From: Polluticoccus soli
Lineage (GTDB): Bacteria > Bacteroidota > Bacteroidia > Chitinophagales > Chitinophagaceae
Assembly (NCBI RefSeq): GCF_029269745.1
Contig: NZ_JARJHT010000001.1
Span: 248,001-312,000, forward strand
DNA length: 64,000 bases
Direction of reading: 5' to 3'
Both the position numbers and the translations under genes were made by a program. Shown piece by piece: positions 1 through 9,577 of the stretch (its first letter is position 1; the number at the start of each line of letters is the position of its first letter). The notes under the pieces are model-generated. The model was given only the letters and a program-made list of their open reading frames with translations. It was not told where the DNA came from and did not search any database.

Positions 1-146
1 GCGAGAACCTGGCCAACTTTACCGGCACCGCCAAAGAATCCGTTATCCGCACACTCAGCGATTTCAAGGACGAGAAACTGATCGACATCAAAGACGGCAA
101 TATCGTTATCCTAAATCGCAGGAAGCTGGAAAATATGCTCAATTGA
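1..146 (+). CDS. Crp/Fnr-family transcriptional regulator, C-terminal end only
   Basis: The window opens inside this gene; the reading frame runs from base 3 to the TGA at 144-146. The 47 visible residues have the helix-turn-helix pattern of a Crp/Fnr DNA-binding domain: ENLANFTGTAKESVIRTL matches the recognition-helix region, followed by a short wing (LIDIKDGNIVILN) and a terminal helix. The cyclic-nucleotide-type sensor domain must lie upstream, outside the window, so the signal sensed cannot be judged. The stop overlaps the ATG of the next gene by one base (TGATG), which suggests translational coupling. The family call rests only on this short segment. Confidence 0.72.
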   Translation, partial: ENLANFTGTAKESVIRTLSDFKDEKLIDIKDGNIVILNRRKLENMLN

Positions 147-607
147 TGGCAAGGCTAGGTCTTCTTATTGCATTTTCAATATTGCTTGTTGCCTGTAACA
201 TGAGCGACTCCTCGAAGAAACTCTCGGGAAATTATTGTTATCGATGGGAAGGCGGTGGAGATAAAGTTATTCTGAGACACTCAGGTAGCGTGCGAGACAA
301 TATTTATGGTGAAGTAGTTGACTATGAATATAACGACGACTTTATTATCGCAATGCAACGACCCGATTTCAAAACACACGCCCATTATCTTGCTTTCGAG
401 CTACCTGGAGACGAAATAGAGAAAGATATACGCGAAGCTGAAAGTACTTTAAGGACAGAGCCGTACTATATACAGATATTCTCTAACAAGCTTAATTACT
501 GGATCATATCACATAACCACAATAAGACCTTTGGCCCGCTCACAAAATCAGAATTTCAAAAACTCCACGATAGCCTGAATATTGACGAAGATTTGAACTT
601 CGACTAG
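146..607 (+). CDS. Putative lipoprotein of unknown function
   Basis: A 153-residue protein. The ATG at 146 is preferred over the TTG three bases upstream because it gives a standard signal peptide and a TGATG overlap with the Crp/Fnr gene. Residues 1-17 form a lipoprotein signal (MARLGLLIAFSILLVAC) with Cys17 as the probable lipidated residue. The mature part is polar and rich in Tyr, Asp and Glu, with no recognised domain. It ends just before the convergent TonB-family gene with no room for a terminator. Co-transcription with the regulator is inferred from the overlap. I do not recognise the family. Confidence 0.6.
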   Translation: MARLGLLIAFSILLVACNMSDSSKKLSGNYCYRWEGGGDKVILRHSGSVRDNIYGEVVDYEYNDDFIIAMQRPDFKTHAHYLAFELPGDEIEKDIREAESTLRTEPYYIQIFSNKLNYWIISHNHNKTFGPLTKSEFQKLHDSLNIDEDLNFD

Positions 608-1390
608 CTATTGCAATACAAACCTAATGGGCAGTGTGTAAAACACTTTTACGGGCTGCCCATTTTGTTTTCCGGGTTTCCACTTCGGCATACTGTTCAC
701 GACCCGCAAGGCCTCTTCGCTACATCCCCCGGCTAAACTGCGCAATACTTTGGCATTCGATACGCTACCATCCTCAGCTACAACAAATTGTACGATCACT
801 GTGCCTTCTATGCTGTTCTCGCGCGCGACAGTCGGGTACATAAGCTTTCTACCCAGGTAGTCATTCAGATCGCCGTTGAATTCAGGCATTACTTCTGCAA
901 ATTTTATCGGTGCTTCCGGAAGGACCGGTTTAGTATCTGCGACCGGTGCTGAAGCTGTGTCACTATCTCCTACTATTGAAACTGTACCCTCTTTACCATT
1001 TGTATTGATTGGCCCGGCTACTTTAGTGGAAAGGTCGGTTGGCGACTCCTCAACAACATCGTTTTCGACAATTACGGGAGTTGTGAATTTTACCATATCA
1101 GTCTTTGGCGCACCGGTAGGCGCGGCTGGCGGCTTCGGCGTTGATTTGGGAGGTTCATAAAGTGTTGGCCCGATTGGACAAGAGATAAGAACAGGTACAT
1201 TTCTAACCGGAGCATCATTGTTTACAAGGGCGTACACAGAAAAGGCTCCTGTTGCAAAGAGAATGAAAGTAAGACTGGTAAACACGCGTTTATGATAAGT
1301 CTTCCTGAGAACATAACCACCATATTGCTTGTTGCGGTTATCAAATACTATGTCCAGGTAGTCAGCGGTAAGAAATGCTTGAAGTTCCAT
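608..1390 (-). CDS. TonB-family energy transducer protein
   Basis: About 260 residues when started at the ATG at 1388-1390 (MELQAFL); an in-frame upstream start would add 12 residues that look like leader. After a cytoplasmic N-terminus (DIVFDNRNKQYGGYVLR, typical of Bacteroidota TonB-like proteins) there is one membrane segment at about residues 30-50, a Pro/Thr-rich periplasmic spacer (KSTPKPPAAPTGAPK), and a C-terminal TonB domain over the last 80 residues with the EGTVIVQFVV and PKWKPGKQNGQPV motifs. TonB proteins couple the proton-motive force from ExbBD to outer-membrane receptors. No exbB/exbD or receptor gene lies nearby, so the partner is unknown. It converges directly on the lipoprotein gene. 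Confidence 0.82.
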   Translation of the reverse strand: MELQAFLTADYLDIVFDNRNKQYGGYVLRKTYHKRVFTSLTFILFATGAFSVYALVNNDAPVRNVPVLISCPIGPTLYEPPKSTPKPPAAPTGAPKTDMVKFTTPVIVENDVVEESPTDLSTKVAGPINTNGKEGTVSIVGDSDTASAPVADTKPVLPEAPIKFAEVMPEFNGDLNDYLGRKLMYPTVARENSIEGTVIVQFVVAEDGSVSNAKVLRSLAGGCSEEALRVVNSMPKWKPGKQNGQPVKVFYTLPIRFVLQ

Positions 1391-1461
1391 AGTAGTGTGT
1401 TTATTACTAAGAACCCACTCCTTCAACTTTTCACAAACGATATTGTCAATTTTACGTCATG

Positions 1462-1488
1462 AAAAAGCCTCGCGTTGCGGGGCTTTTT
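1462..1488 (-). terminator. Intrinsic terminator for trhO
   Basis: An inverted repeat AAAAAGCC..GGCTTTTT with an inner CGC/GCG pair and a three-base loop lies immediately downstream of the trhO stop. On the minus strand it ends in a T run. Confidence 0.75.
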
Positions 1489-1489
1489 T

Positions 1490-2572
1490 CTATTCATTAT
1501 CTTCTCTTATCGATCGGTGCGCTGGTATATTCCATTCGCTGCGATGCTTGCGCAATGGATGGTCTTTCGATTTGTTGAAAACCATTGGGCCATTTTCCCG
1601 ACCTGCGCGACGCTCGCGCTGCTCGTCTGTTGGCAGGTGCATTTCTTCCTGGCACTCGTTGCTGCAGCAACCTTCCAGTTTGGTTGCACAGTCTTCACAT
1701 TGAATGAACAGCAGGTGACAGCCGTCGTTTTTACAATTGGTATGACTATCGCAAGGCTTGCCGCATGTGTGGCATTGTGCCAGTATGTCGTCTGTAATAC
1801 GCTCTCCCAGCCTTTCGTCAAATACGAAGTTCTTGCCTTTGAATTTTACAGGTAATCCTTGCTCCTTAGCCTTGCGTGTATATTCAATGATACCGCCTTC
1901 AACATGGAATACATTCTTAAAACCATTGTGCAACATATATGCGCTGGCTTTCTCGCAACGGATACCGCCTGTGCAGTACATGATGATGTTCTTGTCCTTC
2001 TGGTCCTGCAGCATTTCGACTGCCATAGGCAGCTGGTCGCGGAAAGTGTCTGAAGGTATCTCTATTGCATTCTCGAAATGGCCCACTTCATATTCGTAGT
2101 GGTTGCGCATGTCAACGATGATGGTATCTTCTTTCGACGATAGTTCATTGTACTCCTTCGCTTTCAGGTACACACCTGTTTTCGCCGGATCGAAGCTCGC
2201 GTCTTCAATACCATCTGCTACTATCTTAGGACGCACCTTTAAACGCAACACCCAAAACGATTTACCGTCGTCATCTACGGCAATGTTCATCCTGATACCA
2301 TTCAGCTCCGGAGCTGATGCATAGAGAGTATCCCGGAAAGCCTCGTAGTTGCTTGCGGGTACGCTGATCTGTGCATTGATGCCTTCGTTCGCAATATAGA
2401 TGCGGCCGAAAACCTTGAGATCGTAAAACTTCTGGTAGAGTTCATCGCGGAATGCCTGTGGCTCGGCGATGTTGAAATACTTGTAAAAGGAAACTGTGGT
2501 ACGCGGTTCTGTTTCTTCCAGCATACGCTTCTTCAGTTCCTCGTTCGAGATGCGGTTGTGTAACACTGGCAT
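1490..2572 (-). CDS. trhO: tRNA uridine(34) hydroxylase TrhO (rhodanese-related sulfurtransferase)
   Basis: A 360-residue protein of the YceA/TrhO family. In characterised members it hydroxylates U34 of tRNAs, giving 5-hydroxyuridine on the way to cmo5U/mo5U. The N-terminal domain (residues 25-120) is the ferredoxin-like TrhO domain, with the signature [13 protein letters not shown]. It is followed by a rhodanese domain (about 130-225) whose active-site loop is CTGGIRCEK, with the catalytic Cys at 200. The C-terminal region (about 265-315) has many Cys residues ([24 protein letters not shown]) and probably binds zinc. The length is usual for Bacteroidota orthologues. It appears monocistronic, with its own terminator. 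The ATG at 2572 gives the usual start MPVLHNR. Confidence 0.93.
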   Translation of the reverse strand: MPVLHNRISNEELKKRMLEETEPRTTVSFYKYFNIAEPQAFRDELYQKFYDLKVFGRIYIANEGINAQISVPASNYEAFRDTLYASAPELNGIRMNIAVDDDGKSFWVLRLKVRPKIVADGIEDASFDPAKTGVYLKAKEYNELSSKEDTIIVDMRNHYEYEVGHFENAIEIPSDTFRDQLPMAVEMLQDQKDKNIIMYCTGGIRCEKASAYMLHNGFKNVFHVEGGIIEYTRKAKEQGLPVKFKGKNFVFDERLGERITDDILAQCHTCGKPCDSHTNCKNDGCHLLFIQCEDCATKLEGCCSNECQEEMHLPTDEQRERRAGRENGPMVFNKSKDHPLRKHRSEWNIPAHRSIREDNE

Positions 2573-2682
2573 GGTGTACCTTCCTTTCTGTTTTTGAGGT
2601 TGAAAACTATATTGACGGCTGCAAAGTTACTGAAAACAAGAGGATTAAACAGTTAAAACGTAGGAATTTTCTACATTTATAC

Positions 2683-3156
2683 ATGCGTTACAGTAACCGT
2701 TTTATAGCCATTACAGCCATTCTTTTCAGCAGTATACAGGCATCTGCCCAGCCAAAGCTTGTCAATGTAAAACCACTGTACAACTACGATTTCGTGGGCG
2801 ACGCCTCAGACCTGAAGCCCGGTATAAACTGTTTCGTCATTACCCAGCGTAAGCATTTCGACAAGTTCTTTGGCAAAACTAACCGACCCGATACACCGCA
2901 TTTTGCCAAGGAGAACGTGCTGGTGTTGCTGATGCCTGAGACCCGCAAAGACTCAAAACTTAGCTTTAAGAGAGTAGACACCAAAGCCGGCGATTTCATC
3001 GAGGCTTACTGCAACCTGGACCTATACAAAGGCACGGTGAACTACAAATTCTACCCAATGGCATTAGCTGTCATTCCGAAATACCCCGGAATAAAGAAGG
3101 TAAACTTTTACAACGACAAGACCAGGCTGATCAAGTCGGTAGAGATAAAAAACTAA
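2683..3156 (+). CDS. Secreted protein of unknown function
   Basis: A 157-residue protein with a clear Sec signal peptide (MRYSNRFIAITAILFSSIQASAQ, cleavage probably after ASA at about residue 22). The mature part is a compact, basic, mixed alpha/beta sequence with two Cys residues. I recognise no domain. It is probably periplasmic. It converges on the PspC-domain gene, with the two 3' ends overlapping by four bases. Confidence 0.65.
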   Translation: MRYSNRFIAITAILFSSIQASAQPKLVNVKPLYNYDFVGDASDLKPGINCFVITQRKHFDKFFGKTNRPDTPHFAKENVLVLLMPETRKDSKLSFKRVDTKAGDFIEAYCNLDLYKGTVNYKFYPMALAVIPKYPGIKKVNFYNDKTRLIKSVEIKN

Positions 3157-3386
3157 AGGTAACGTAGCGGATTCCTACGGCTTAGCCAGATATAGCGCTT
3201 CAGATTCATCCAGAAGGCCAGTATCATGTAAATGATGAGCGGTGAACCCAGCGTCATGAAAGAGATATAAATAAACCACAGCCTGATACGTGACGTAGCC
3301 ACGCCCATACGCTCACCAATGGCGGTACACACCCCGAAGGCTTTCCATTCGATAAAGTTCTTGATATCGGTTAAGCGGCTGTACAT
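3153..3386 (-). CDS. PspC-domain membrane protein
   Basis: A 77-residue protein when started at the ATG at 3384-3386 (MYSRLTDI); an upstream in-frame start is possible but adds a sequence unlike the family. Residues 17-60 match the PspC domain: FGVCTAIGERMGVATSRIRLWFIY followed by a hydrophobic segment and a second membrane stretch (PLIIYMILAFWMNL). PspC-domain proteins are inner-membrane proteins connected with envelope stress. No other psp genes are near, so the role is only inferred from the family. Confidence 0.75.
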   Translation of the reverse strand: MYSRLTDIKNFIEWKAFGVCTAIGERMGVATSRIRLWFIYISFMTLGSPLIIYMILAFWMNLKRYIWLSRRNPLRYL

Positions 3387-3464
3387 ATTATATATTGTAA
3401 AGCTAAGAAACTCATAGCTTTCTATCAAATTCTTCTAAATTCTGTGCCAGTCTTTGTTAAAAAA

Positions 3465-3493
3465 GAATAGTCCCGCTTTGGGCGGGACTATTC
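3465..3493 (-). terminator. Intrinsic terminator for aconitase gene
   Basis: A perfect 12-bp stem (3465-3476 with 3482-3493, core AGTCCCGC/GCGGGACT) with a short loop. On the minus strand it is followed by a run of T, directly downstream of the aconitase stop. Confidence 0.85.
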
Positions 3494-3512
3494 AAACGAT
3501 TATTCTTTAGAC

Positions 3513-5777
3513 TTATTGCGCAAATTCCTGGCGGATAACGTTAAGCGCGCCACCTGCACGGAACCATTCAATTTGTTGTTGGTTGTACGTGTGGTTCAGC
3601 ACTACTTCATCCATGCTGCCGTCTTTGTGGTTCAGCACCATGACGATCTGCTCGCCGGGAGCAAATTGCTTCAGGCCAATGATGTCGATCACATCATCTT
3701 CCTGCACTTTATCGTAGTCTTCTTTGTTAGCGAAAGTAAGCGCCAGCATACCTTGCTTTTTCAGGTTGGTTTCGTGGATACGTGCGAAGCTCTTCACCAC
3801 GATAGCGCGAACACCGAGGTGACGTGGCTCCATTGCTGCGTGCTCGCGAGAGCTACCTTCACCGTAGTTCTCATCACCCACTACAACGCTGCCGATGTTA
3901 GCAGCTTTGTAAGCGCGCTGTACTTGTGGTACTTCACCAAATTCACCTGTCAGTTGGTTTTTCACCTTATTGCTCTCCATGTTGAAGGCGTTGATAGCAC
4001 CGATCAGCATGTTGTTAGAGATATTATCAAGGTGACCGCGGTATTTCAACCATGGACCTGCCATTGAGATATGGTCGGTAGTACACTTGCCGAACGCTTT
4101 GATCAGCAGTTTCATGCCGTGCAGGTCGGTTCCTTCCCAAGCAGAGAAAGCTTCCAGCAGTTGCAGACGTGTGCTTGCAGGGTCAACAAGAACTTCAACT
4201 TTGCTACCGTCAGAAGCAGGAGCCTGGTAACCGGCGTCTTTTACCGAGAAACCTTTTGGAGGCATTTCGTAGCCTTTAGGTTCATCCAGCATTACTTCTT
4301 CGCCTTTATCGTTGATCAGTTTATCTTTCAGTGGGTTGAAAGACAGGCGACCAGATATTGCGTAAGCAGTAACTATTTCAGGAGAAGCAACGAAAGCGTG
4401 CGTAGAAGCGAAGCCGTCGTTACGTTTTGCGAAGTTGCGGTTGAATGAAGTAACGATCGTGTTCTTGCGGGTAGGATCGTCCATGTGACGTGCCCATTGA
4501 CCAATGCAAGGACCACAAGCGTTAGCCAATACTACACCACCCATTTTGTCGAATGTGTGCAGCATGCCATCACGTTCAATAGTGTAGCGCACCATTTCAG
4601 AACCCGGAGTGATGGTGAATTCGCTCTTAGACTTCAGGCCTTTCTTCATCGCGTCTTCAGCAATAAATGCCGAGCGAGAGATGTCTTCGTAAGAAGAGTT
4701 GGTGCAGGAGCCGATCAGGGCAACTTCTACCGCGTCAGGCCAACCGTGTTGTTGTACCGCTTCTGCCATTTTGCTGATAGGTGTAGCCAGGTCCGGAGTG
4801 AAAGGACCATTCACGTATGGTTCCAGGTCATCCAGGTTGATCTCGATCAGCTGATCGTAGAATATTTCAGGATTGTCGTAAACTTCTTTATCAGGACGGA
4901 GATAATCTTTAACGCCATCTGCCAGTTTAGCGATGTCTTCGCGGTTGGTACCTTTCAGGTAGTCACCCATTTTCTCATCGTAAGCAAACAGTGAGCAGGT
5001 AGCACCTATCTCAGCGCCCATGTTACAGATAGTAGCTTTACCTGTAGCGCTCAGGCTTTCTGCGCCCGGGCCAAAGTATTCTACGATAGCACCTGTACCA
5101 CCTTTTACGGTCAGGATACCTGCAACTTTCAGGATGATGTCTTTAGCCGAGGTCCAGCCACTCATGCGGCCAGTCAGTTTCACACCTATCAGTTTAGGCA
5201 TTTTCAGCTCCCATGGAAGGCCGGCCATTACGTCAACGGCATCAGCACCACCAACACCGATAGCGATCATACCCAGACCACCCGCGTTTGGCGTATGGCT
5301 GTCCGTACCGATCATCATACCGCCAGGGAAAGCGTAGTTCTCCAGTACTACCTGGTGAATGATACCTGCACCTGGTTTCCAGAAACCGATACCATATTTG
5401 TTAGATATAGAAGAAAGGAAGTCGTAAACTTCTTTGTTCACTTCGTTTGCAGTAGCAAGATCTTCAGTAGCACCTGTTTTCGCCTGGATCAGGTGATCGC
5501 AGTGTACTGAGCTGGGCACAGCCACCTGGTTGCGACCACAGGTCATGAATTGCAATAACGCCATTTGCGCGGTAGCATCCTGCATCGCCACGCGGTCCGG
5601 TGCAAAGTTTACATAATCCCTGCCACGCTCGTAAGCCTTAGCGGCTTGTTCGTAAGTGTGCGCATAAAGGATCTTTTCTGCTTGAGTAAGCGGGCGACCG
5701 ATAAGAGAGCGCACCGCATTTACTTTTTCTGGGAGTTCTTGATAAACCTTCTGGACCAGGTCGAGATCAAATGCCAT
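3513..5777 (-). CDS. acnA: Aconitate hydratase (mitochondrial-type aconitase)
   Basis: A 754-residue enzyme that interconverts citrate and isocitrate through cis-aconitate in the TCA cycle, in the cytoplasm. The three ligands of the [4Fe-4S] cluster are visible in [10 protein letters not shown] (Cys at about residue 358) and [10 protein letters not shown] (Cys at about 421 and 424). The C-terminal swivel domain has the substrate-binding motif [15 protein letters not shown]. Length and sequence fit the mitochondrial-type aconitase common in Bacteroidota rather than the ~890-residue AcnA or the AcnB type, so the symbol is used loosely. It appears to be a single-gene unit with a strong terminator. 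The ATG at 5777 gives [12 protein letters not shown]. Confidence 0.95.
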   Translation of the reverse strand: MAFDLDLVQKVYQELPEKVNAVRSLIGRPLTQAEKILYAHTYEQAAKAYERGRDYVNFAPDRVAMQDATAQMALLQFMTCGRNQVAVPSSVHCDHLIQAKTGATEDLATANEVNKEVYDFLSSISNKYGIGFWKPGAGIIHQVVLENYAFPGGMMIGTDSHTPNAGGLGMIAIGVGGADAVDVMAGLPWELKMPKLIGVKLTGRMSGWTSAKDIILKVAGILTVKGGTGAIVEYFGPGAESLSATGKATICNMGAEIGATCSLFAYDEKMGDYLKGTNREDIAKLADGVKDYLRPDKEVYDNPEIFYDQLIEINLDDLEPYVNGPFTPDLATPISKMAEAVQQHGWPDAVEVALIGSCTNSSYEDISRSAFIAEDAMKKGLKSKSEFTITPGSEMVRYTIERDGMLHTFDKMGGVVLANACGPCIGQWARHMDDPTRKNTIVTSFNRNFAKRNDGFASTHAFVASPEIVTAYAISGRLSFNPLKDKLINDKGEEVMLDEPKGYEMPPKGFSVKDAGYQAPASDGSKVEVLVDPASTRLQLLEAFSAWEGTDLHGMKLLIKAFGKCTTDHISMAGPWLKYRGHLDNISNNMLIGAINAFNMESNKVKNQLTGEFGEVPQVQRAYKAANIGSVVVGDENYGEGSSREHAAMEPRHLGVRAIVVKSFARIHETNLKKQGMLALTFANKEDYDKVQEDDVIDIIGLKQFAPGEQIVMVLNHKDGSMDEVVLNHTYNQQQIEWFRAGGALNVIRQEFAQ

Positions 5778-5936
5778 TACAAAAGATATTTGGAGTTTTA
5801 GTTTTTAAAAGCGTTGCAAGTTACCGAAAATGAGTTTTAAAAGAAAATGGGAGATTTATATTTGAATTTGCGCTCTATATATATGCTAATACCGGATATA
5901 GAACGGCCATTAAAACCTTTTTCCTACCTTACGGAC

Positions 5937-6539
5937 ATGAAAATCCGTAGCATACTGCTTTCAGCCCTTTTTACTTGCTGTGCCTTCCTGATCGTAACCT
6001 ATACTGCCTGTACCAAAGACTCTTGTAAAGACGTGCTTTGCCAAAACAATGGTATTTGTGTTGACGGCAATTGTAAGTGCCCCTCAGGCTATGGCGGTAC
6101 TAACTGTGAAACCGTAACCGACCCTTGTGTAAAGATACAGTGCAAGAACGAAGGCGTATGCGAGAACGGCGCCTGTAAATGCCCAGCGGGCTTTGAAGGT
6201 GAGCTGTGCGAGCAACTAAGCATTACTAAGTATTTTGGTGTTTGGCAGGGTAAAGACTCCTGCTCTGGCGGATCTTACGCAGTCGACAGCCTCGTGATAT
6301 CCTCCTCTCCTGCCTCCAATAAATCGGCCCGGATACACAACCCTGCCGGTTTGGGACAAGGCTATACGGTAACCGGCGAGCTGACGGGCGCTAATGTCAT
6401 TACTATCCCAAGCCAATCAGTGGCTACGGGCATTACGTTTAAGGGAAGTATCACGTTCTCTACACCTAACAACATGGTATTCACCTATGCTGTGAGTGGC
6501 TTTAGCCAGGATAGCTGTTCAGGTACCTACAATAGATAA
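5937..6539 (+). CDS. EGF-like-repeat lipoprotein
   Basis: About 200 residues from the ATG at 5937; an upstream in-frame start at 5847 would put 30 polar residues before the signal peptide and is rejected. The hydrophobic leader ends in VTYTAC, giving a probable lipidated Cys at about residue 25. Two tandem EGF-like modules follow (about 28-60 and 63-95), each with six Cys and the CPSGYGGTNCE / CPAGFEGELCE signature. The C-terminal domain of about 100 residues has two Cys and a beta-rich pattern. It is probably an outer-membrane surface protein; the ligand is unknown. Confidence 0.75.
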   Translation: MKIRSILLSALFTCCAFLIVTYTACTKDSCKDVLCQNNGICVDGNCKCPSGYGGTNCETVTDPCVKIQCKNEGVCENGACKCPAGFEGELCEQLSITKYFGVWQGKDSCSGGSYAVDSLVISSSPASNKSARIHNPAGLGQGYTVTGELTGANVITIPSQSVATGITFKGSITFSTPNNMVFTYAVSGFSQDSCSGTYNR

Positions 6540-6641
6540 CACATTATTGAAATAGCTGATAAAGGTCATCGGTTTTATGGTGACCTACATCATATGTTTT
6601 ATTTTTAGCTACGGGTACATTTGTGTCGTAATACCTCGGCA

Positions 6642-7007
6642 ATGCAGCATGTAGAGTTATACTATCTCATCGATAAGCAGCTGGACGAATTGATCGACAA
6701 AGCGTCCAGGATAATCGCAGGCAGCCCCAGCGACGATGAGATCGTTGACTTTTACAGGCACTCGGCGGGCGTTAAGAGGTTTCTGTCGCACCATGTTAAC
6801 CACACCGGCGTGCAAAAATTTTTGAAGCAAGTACCCGAACTGGAGTATAAAGGAGCAGGCGTTTTCGACAGCATTTTATCGCTGCCGTTCCTTTCTTCAT
6901 TGCGGATCAACACGCGCATCTCACGGAGGGAGGCACTCGAAGGCATTAAGGAAGCACATAATGTATATGCTACCATATTTTACCTGCATCAGGCAGAAGC
7001 GGTTTAG
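6642..7007 (+). CDS. Conserved-looking cytoplasmic protein of unknown function
   Basis: A 121-residue, mainly helical protein without signal or membrane segment. The ATG at 6642 (MQHVELYY) is preferred to the TTG at 6621. It is rich in charged helices (LIDKQLDELIDKASRII, REALEGIKEAHNVY). I do not recognise the family. It stands alone and is followed by an intrinsic terminator. Confidence 0.55.
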   Translation: MQHVELYYLIDKQLDELIDKASRIIAGSPSDDEIVDFYRHSAGVKRFLSHHVNHTGVQKFLKQVPELEYKGAGVFDSILSLPFLSSLRINTRISRREALEGIKEAHNVYATIFYLHQAEAV

Positions 7008-7032
7008 TTAGGCGAAGCTAAATGAAGCACGT

Positions 7033-7058
7033 GGCAGCCTCCGGGCTGCCATTCTTTA
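7033..7058 (+). terminator. Intrinsic terminator
   Basis: GGCAGCC-TCCG-GGCTGCC hairpin (7033-7050) followed by ATTCTTTA, 25 bases after the stop of the preceding plus-strand gene. Confidence 0.7.
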
Positions 7059-7088
7059 TTTATCCCTATTCGAAATAACATTCTTGCG

Positions 7089-7496
7089 TTACAGGTGTGT
7101 AGACACACTCAGCACATAATCAACCGTCTTTTCCTCACGTAGCAGGTAGCCATTTCCACCTGCGATCATCGCTCCGGCTTTTGAGTCAAAGCCTTTACCG
7201 TAGAGATAATATTCTCCTTTACGCAGATTGTTGAAGATAGCCACATGCTGACCGTTCTCATTAATGCACTTGACAGAATCAGCATATTTGCCATCGCCGG
7301 GTGCTTCCATCCCATAGGCCATGTACACAATGCCGGCAGTATCTAGTATCCTGTCATGGTGCTGGAGCGTGATGCGCAGTATGCCGGTACCGCCCTTGCC
7401 GCCGGGCACATTGATATCATTATCGCGTTTGCAGCCATCACATGAGGCGAGTGAGACCATTATCAGGGCGGGGAAAATGAGTTGAGTGAGTTTCAT
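7089..7496 (-). CDS. Putative lipoprotein of unknown function
   Basis: A 135-residue protein from the ATG at 7494-7496 (MKLTQLIFPALIMVSLASC). The lipobox LASC gives Cys19 as the lipidated residue; a further CDGCKR pair follows directly. The mature part has a Gly-rich spacer (VPGGKGGTG) and a beta-rich domain. No family is recognised. It is divergent from lepA and separated from it by about 150 bases. Confidence 0.65.
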   Translation of the reverse strand: MKLTQLIFPALIMVSLASCDGCKRDNDINVPGGKGGTGILRITLQHHDRILDTAGIVYMAYGMEAPGDGKYADSVKCINENGQHVAIFNNLRKGEYYLYGKGFDSKAGAMIAGGNGYLLREEKTVDYVLSVSTHL

Positions 7497-7618
7497 AGGT
7501 ATAAATGATTTACTAAAAATAGGCAAATGGGGTGTTTCATCGCTTTTATCGGGTAAAATATCTCTGTTTCAACCTGTTAAAGCTCTAAAACATATAACGC
7601 TAAAGCCCTTATTTTCCG

Positions 7619-7626
7619 TACCTTTG
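7619..7626 (+). promoter_or_regulatory. Probable -7 element of the lepA promoter (TACCTTTG)
   Basis: TACCTTTG fits the Bacteroidota TAnnTTTG -7 consensus and lies 19 bases before the lepA ATG. I see no clear -33 element, so this is a sequence match only. Confidence 0.5.
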
Positions 7627-7645
7627 CCGTTCTTTTTACGATAGC

Positions 7646-9442
7646 ATGCAAAATATTCGCAATTTCTGTATCATAGCCCATATTGACCACGGTAAAAGTA
7701 CCCTGGCCGACCGCCTTCTTGAGCACACCAAAACCATCAGCGAACGCGACATGCAGGCGCAGGTTCTGGATGATATGGACCTGGAACGCGAAAAAGGCAT
7801 CACTATCAAGAGTCACGCCATCCAGATGGACTATGAGCACAAAGGCCAGAAATACCGCCTGAACCTCATCGACACTCCGGGCCACGTGGACTTCAGCTAT
7901 GAAGTATCGCGCGCGCTGGCTGCCTGCGAAGGCGCTCTGCTGCTGGTAGACGCAAGCCAGGGTATCCAGGCGCAAACCATCAGCAACCTGTACCTGGCAC
8001 TGGATAACGACCTGGAGATCATTCCTGTCATCAACAAGATAGATATGGAAGGTGCGATGATACCTGAGGTAACCGACCAGATCGTTGACCTGATCGGCTG
8101 CAAGCCTGAAGATATCATCTTGGCGAGCGGTAAAAGCGGTATCGGTATCGAAGACATCATGGACGCTATCATTGCACGCATACCAGCACCCGAAGGCAAT
8201 CCTGACGCTCCACTGCAGGCCCTGATCTTCGACAGCGTGTTCAACTCTTTCCGCGGTATCATAGCCTATTTCCGTATTGTAAATGGTACACTGAAGAAAG
8301 GCGATAAAGTAAAATTCTACCATACCGGCAACGAATACTTTGCGGATGAGGTGGGTGTGCTCAAACTGGGCCTAGCACCGAAGCAGAGCGTATCGGCCGG
8401 CGATGTTGGTTATATCATTACCGGTATCAAAAATGCCAAAGAGGTAAAGGTGGGTGATACCATCACTACCGTTGCCAATCCTACACAGGAAGTGGTGAAA
8501 GGTTTTGAAGAGGTGAAGCCGATGGTATTCGCAGGTATCTTCCCTGTTGAGACCGACGACTTTGAAGAGCTGCGTGAGTGTATGGAAAAACTGCAGCTGA
8601 ACGATGCTTCGCTGACGTTTGAACCAGAAACATCGCAAGCGCTGGGCTTTGGTTTCCGTTGCGGATTCTTAGGAATGCTGCACATGGAGATCATCCAGGA
8701 ACGTCTTGAACGCGAGTTCAACCAGACGGTGATCACCACCGTGCCGAACGTAAGCTTTAAAGCTTACCTGACGCGCGACAAGGACATACCCGTGATCGTG
8801 AATAACCCGAGCGAGATGCCTGACCCAAGCCGTCTCGACCGTATCGAAGAGCCATTCATTCGCGCACAGATCATCACCCTGCCCGATTACATCGGTAACA
8901 TCATGAGCCTTTGCCTGGGCAAGCGTGGTATCCTCATCAACCAGCACTACCTGACACCAACACGTGTTGAGCTGATATTTGAAATGCCACTGACGGAGAT
9001 CGTATTTGACTTCTATGATAAGCTGAAATCTTCTACCCGTGGTTACGCGTCATTCGACTACCACCCGATAGACTACCGCGAAAGCGATATCGCCAAAATG
9101 GATATCCTGCTGAACGGTGATAAAGTGGATGCCCTGAGCGCCCTGATACACCGCAGCCGTGCACAAGATTTTGGCCGCAAGCTGTGTGCTAAACTAAAAG
9201 AGCTGTTACCACGTCAGCAGTTCATGATCGCGATACAGGCTGCCATCGGTGCCAAGATCGTAGCGCGCGAAACCATCTCTGCAATGAGGAAGGACGTAAC
9301 TGCCAAGTGTTATGGTGGTGATATCAGCCGTAAGCGTAAGCTCCTCGAGAAACAGAAAGAAGGTAAAAAGCGTATGCGCCAGATAGGTTCGGTAGATATA
9401 CCACAGGAAGCATTCCTGGCGGTATTGAAGCTGGATGATTGA
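7646..9442 (+). CDS. lepA: Elongation factor 4 (LepA), ribosome back-translocase GTPase
   Basis: A 598-residue translational GTPase of standard LepA length. The G domain shows G1 AHIDHGKST (residues 11-19), G2 within the REKGIT segment, G3 DTPGH and G4 NKID. The C-terminal half has the LepA-specific features, ending in the basic tail [25 protein letters not shown]. The factor binds stalled ribosomes and promotes back-translocation or late assembly. The gene stands alone here, with a TAnnTTTG promoter and a strong terminator. Confidence 0.97.
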   Translation: MQNIRNFCIIAHIDHGKSTLADRLLEHTKTISERDMQAQVLDDMDLEREKGITIKSHAIQMDYEHKGQKYRLNLIDTPGHVDFSYEVSRALAACEGALLLVDASQGIQAQTISNLYLALDNDLEIIPVINKIDMEGAMIPEVTDQIVDLIGCKPEDIILASGKSGIGIEDIMDAIIARIPAPEGNPDAPLQALIFDSVFNSFRGIIAYFRIVNGTLKKGDKVKFYHTGNEYFADEVGVLKLGLAPKQSVSAGDVGYIITGIKNAKEVKVGDTITTVANPTQEVVKGFEEVKPMVFAGIFPVETDDFEELRECMEKLQLNDASLTFEPETSQALGFGFRCGFLGMLHMEIIQERLEREFNQTVITTVPNVSFKAYLTRDKDIPVIVNNPSEMPDPSRLDRIEEPFIRAQIITLPDYIGNIMSLCLGKRGILINQHYLTPTRVELIFEMPLTEIVFDFYDKLKSSTRGYASFDYHPIDYRESDIAKMDILLNGDKVDALSALIHRSRAQDFGRKLCAKLKELLPRQQFMIAIQAAIGAKIVARETISAMRKDVTAKCYGGDISRKRKLLEKQKEGKKRMRQIGSVDIPQEAFLAVLKLDD

Positions 9443-9460
9443 TACTTAAAACATATTGTT

Positions 9461-9496
9461 GCAAAATGGGGGCTTTTGCCCCCATTTTGCGTTTTT
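9461..9496 (+). terminator. Intrinsic terminator of lepA
   Basis: A perfect 13-bp stem (9461-9473 with 9478-9490; core ATGGGGGC/GCCCCCAT) with a TTTT loop, followed by GTTTTT. Confidence 0.9.
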
Positions 9497-9577
9497 AAGT
9501 GGTAATAAGAATTAACACACGCATGATGAAATGACATTGATAATTTTCGTAACTTCAGATAGAAGATTCTTTGAACG

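Noticed and set aside
1395-2324. Several plus-strand frames over trhO
   Set aside because: They are antisense shadows of a well-supported trhO gene.
3516-5337. Long plus-strand frames over the aconitase gene
   Set aside because: Antisense shadows; they have no family pattern, while aconitase has all its cluster ligands.
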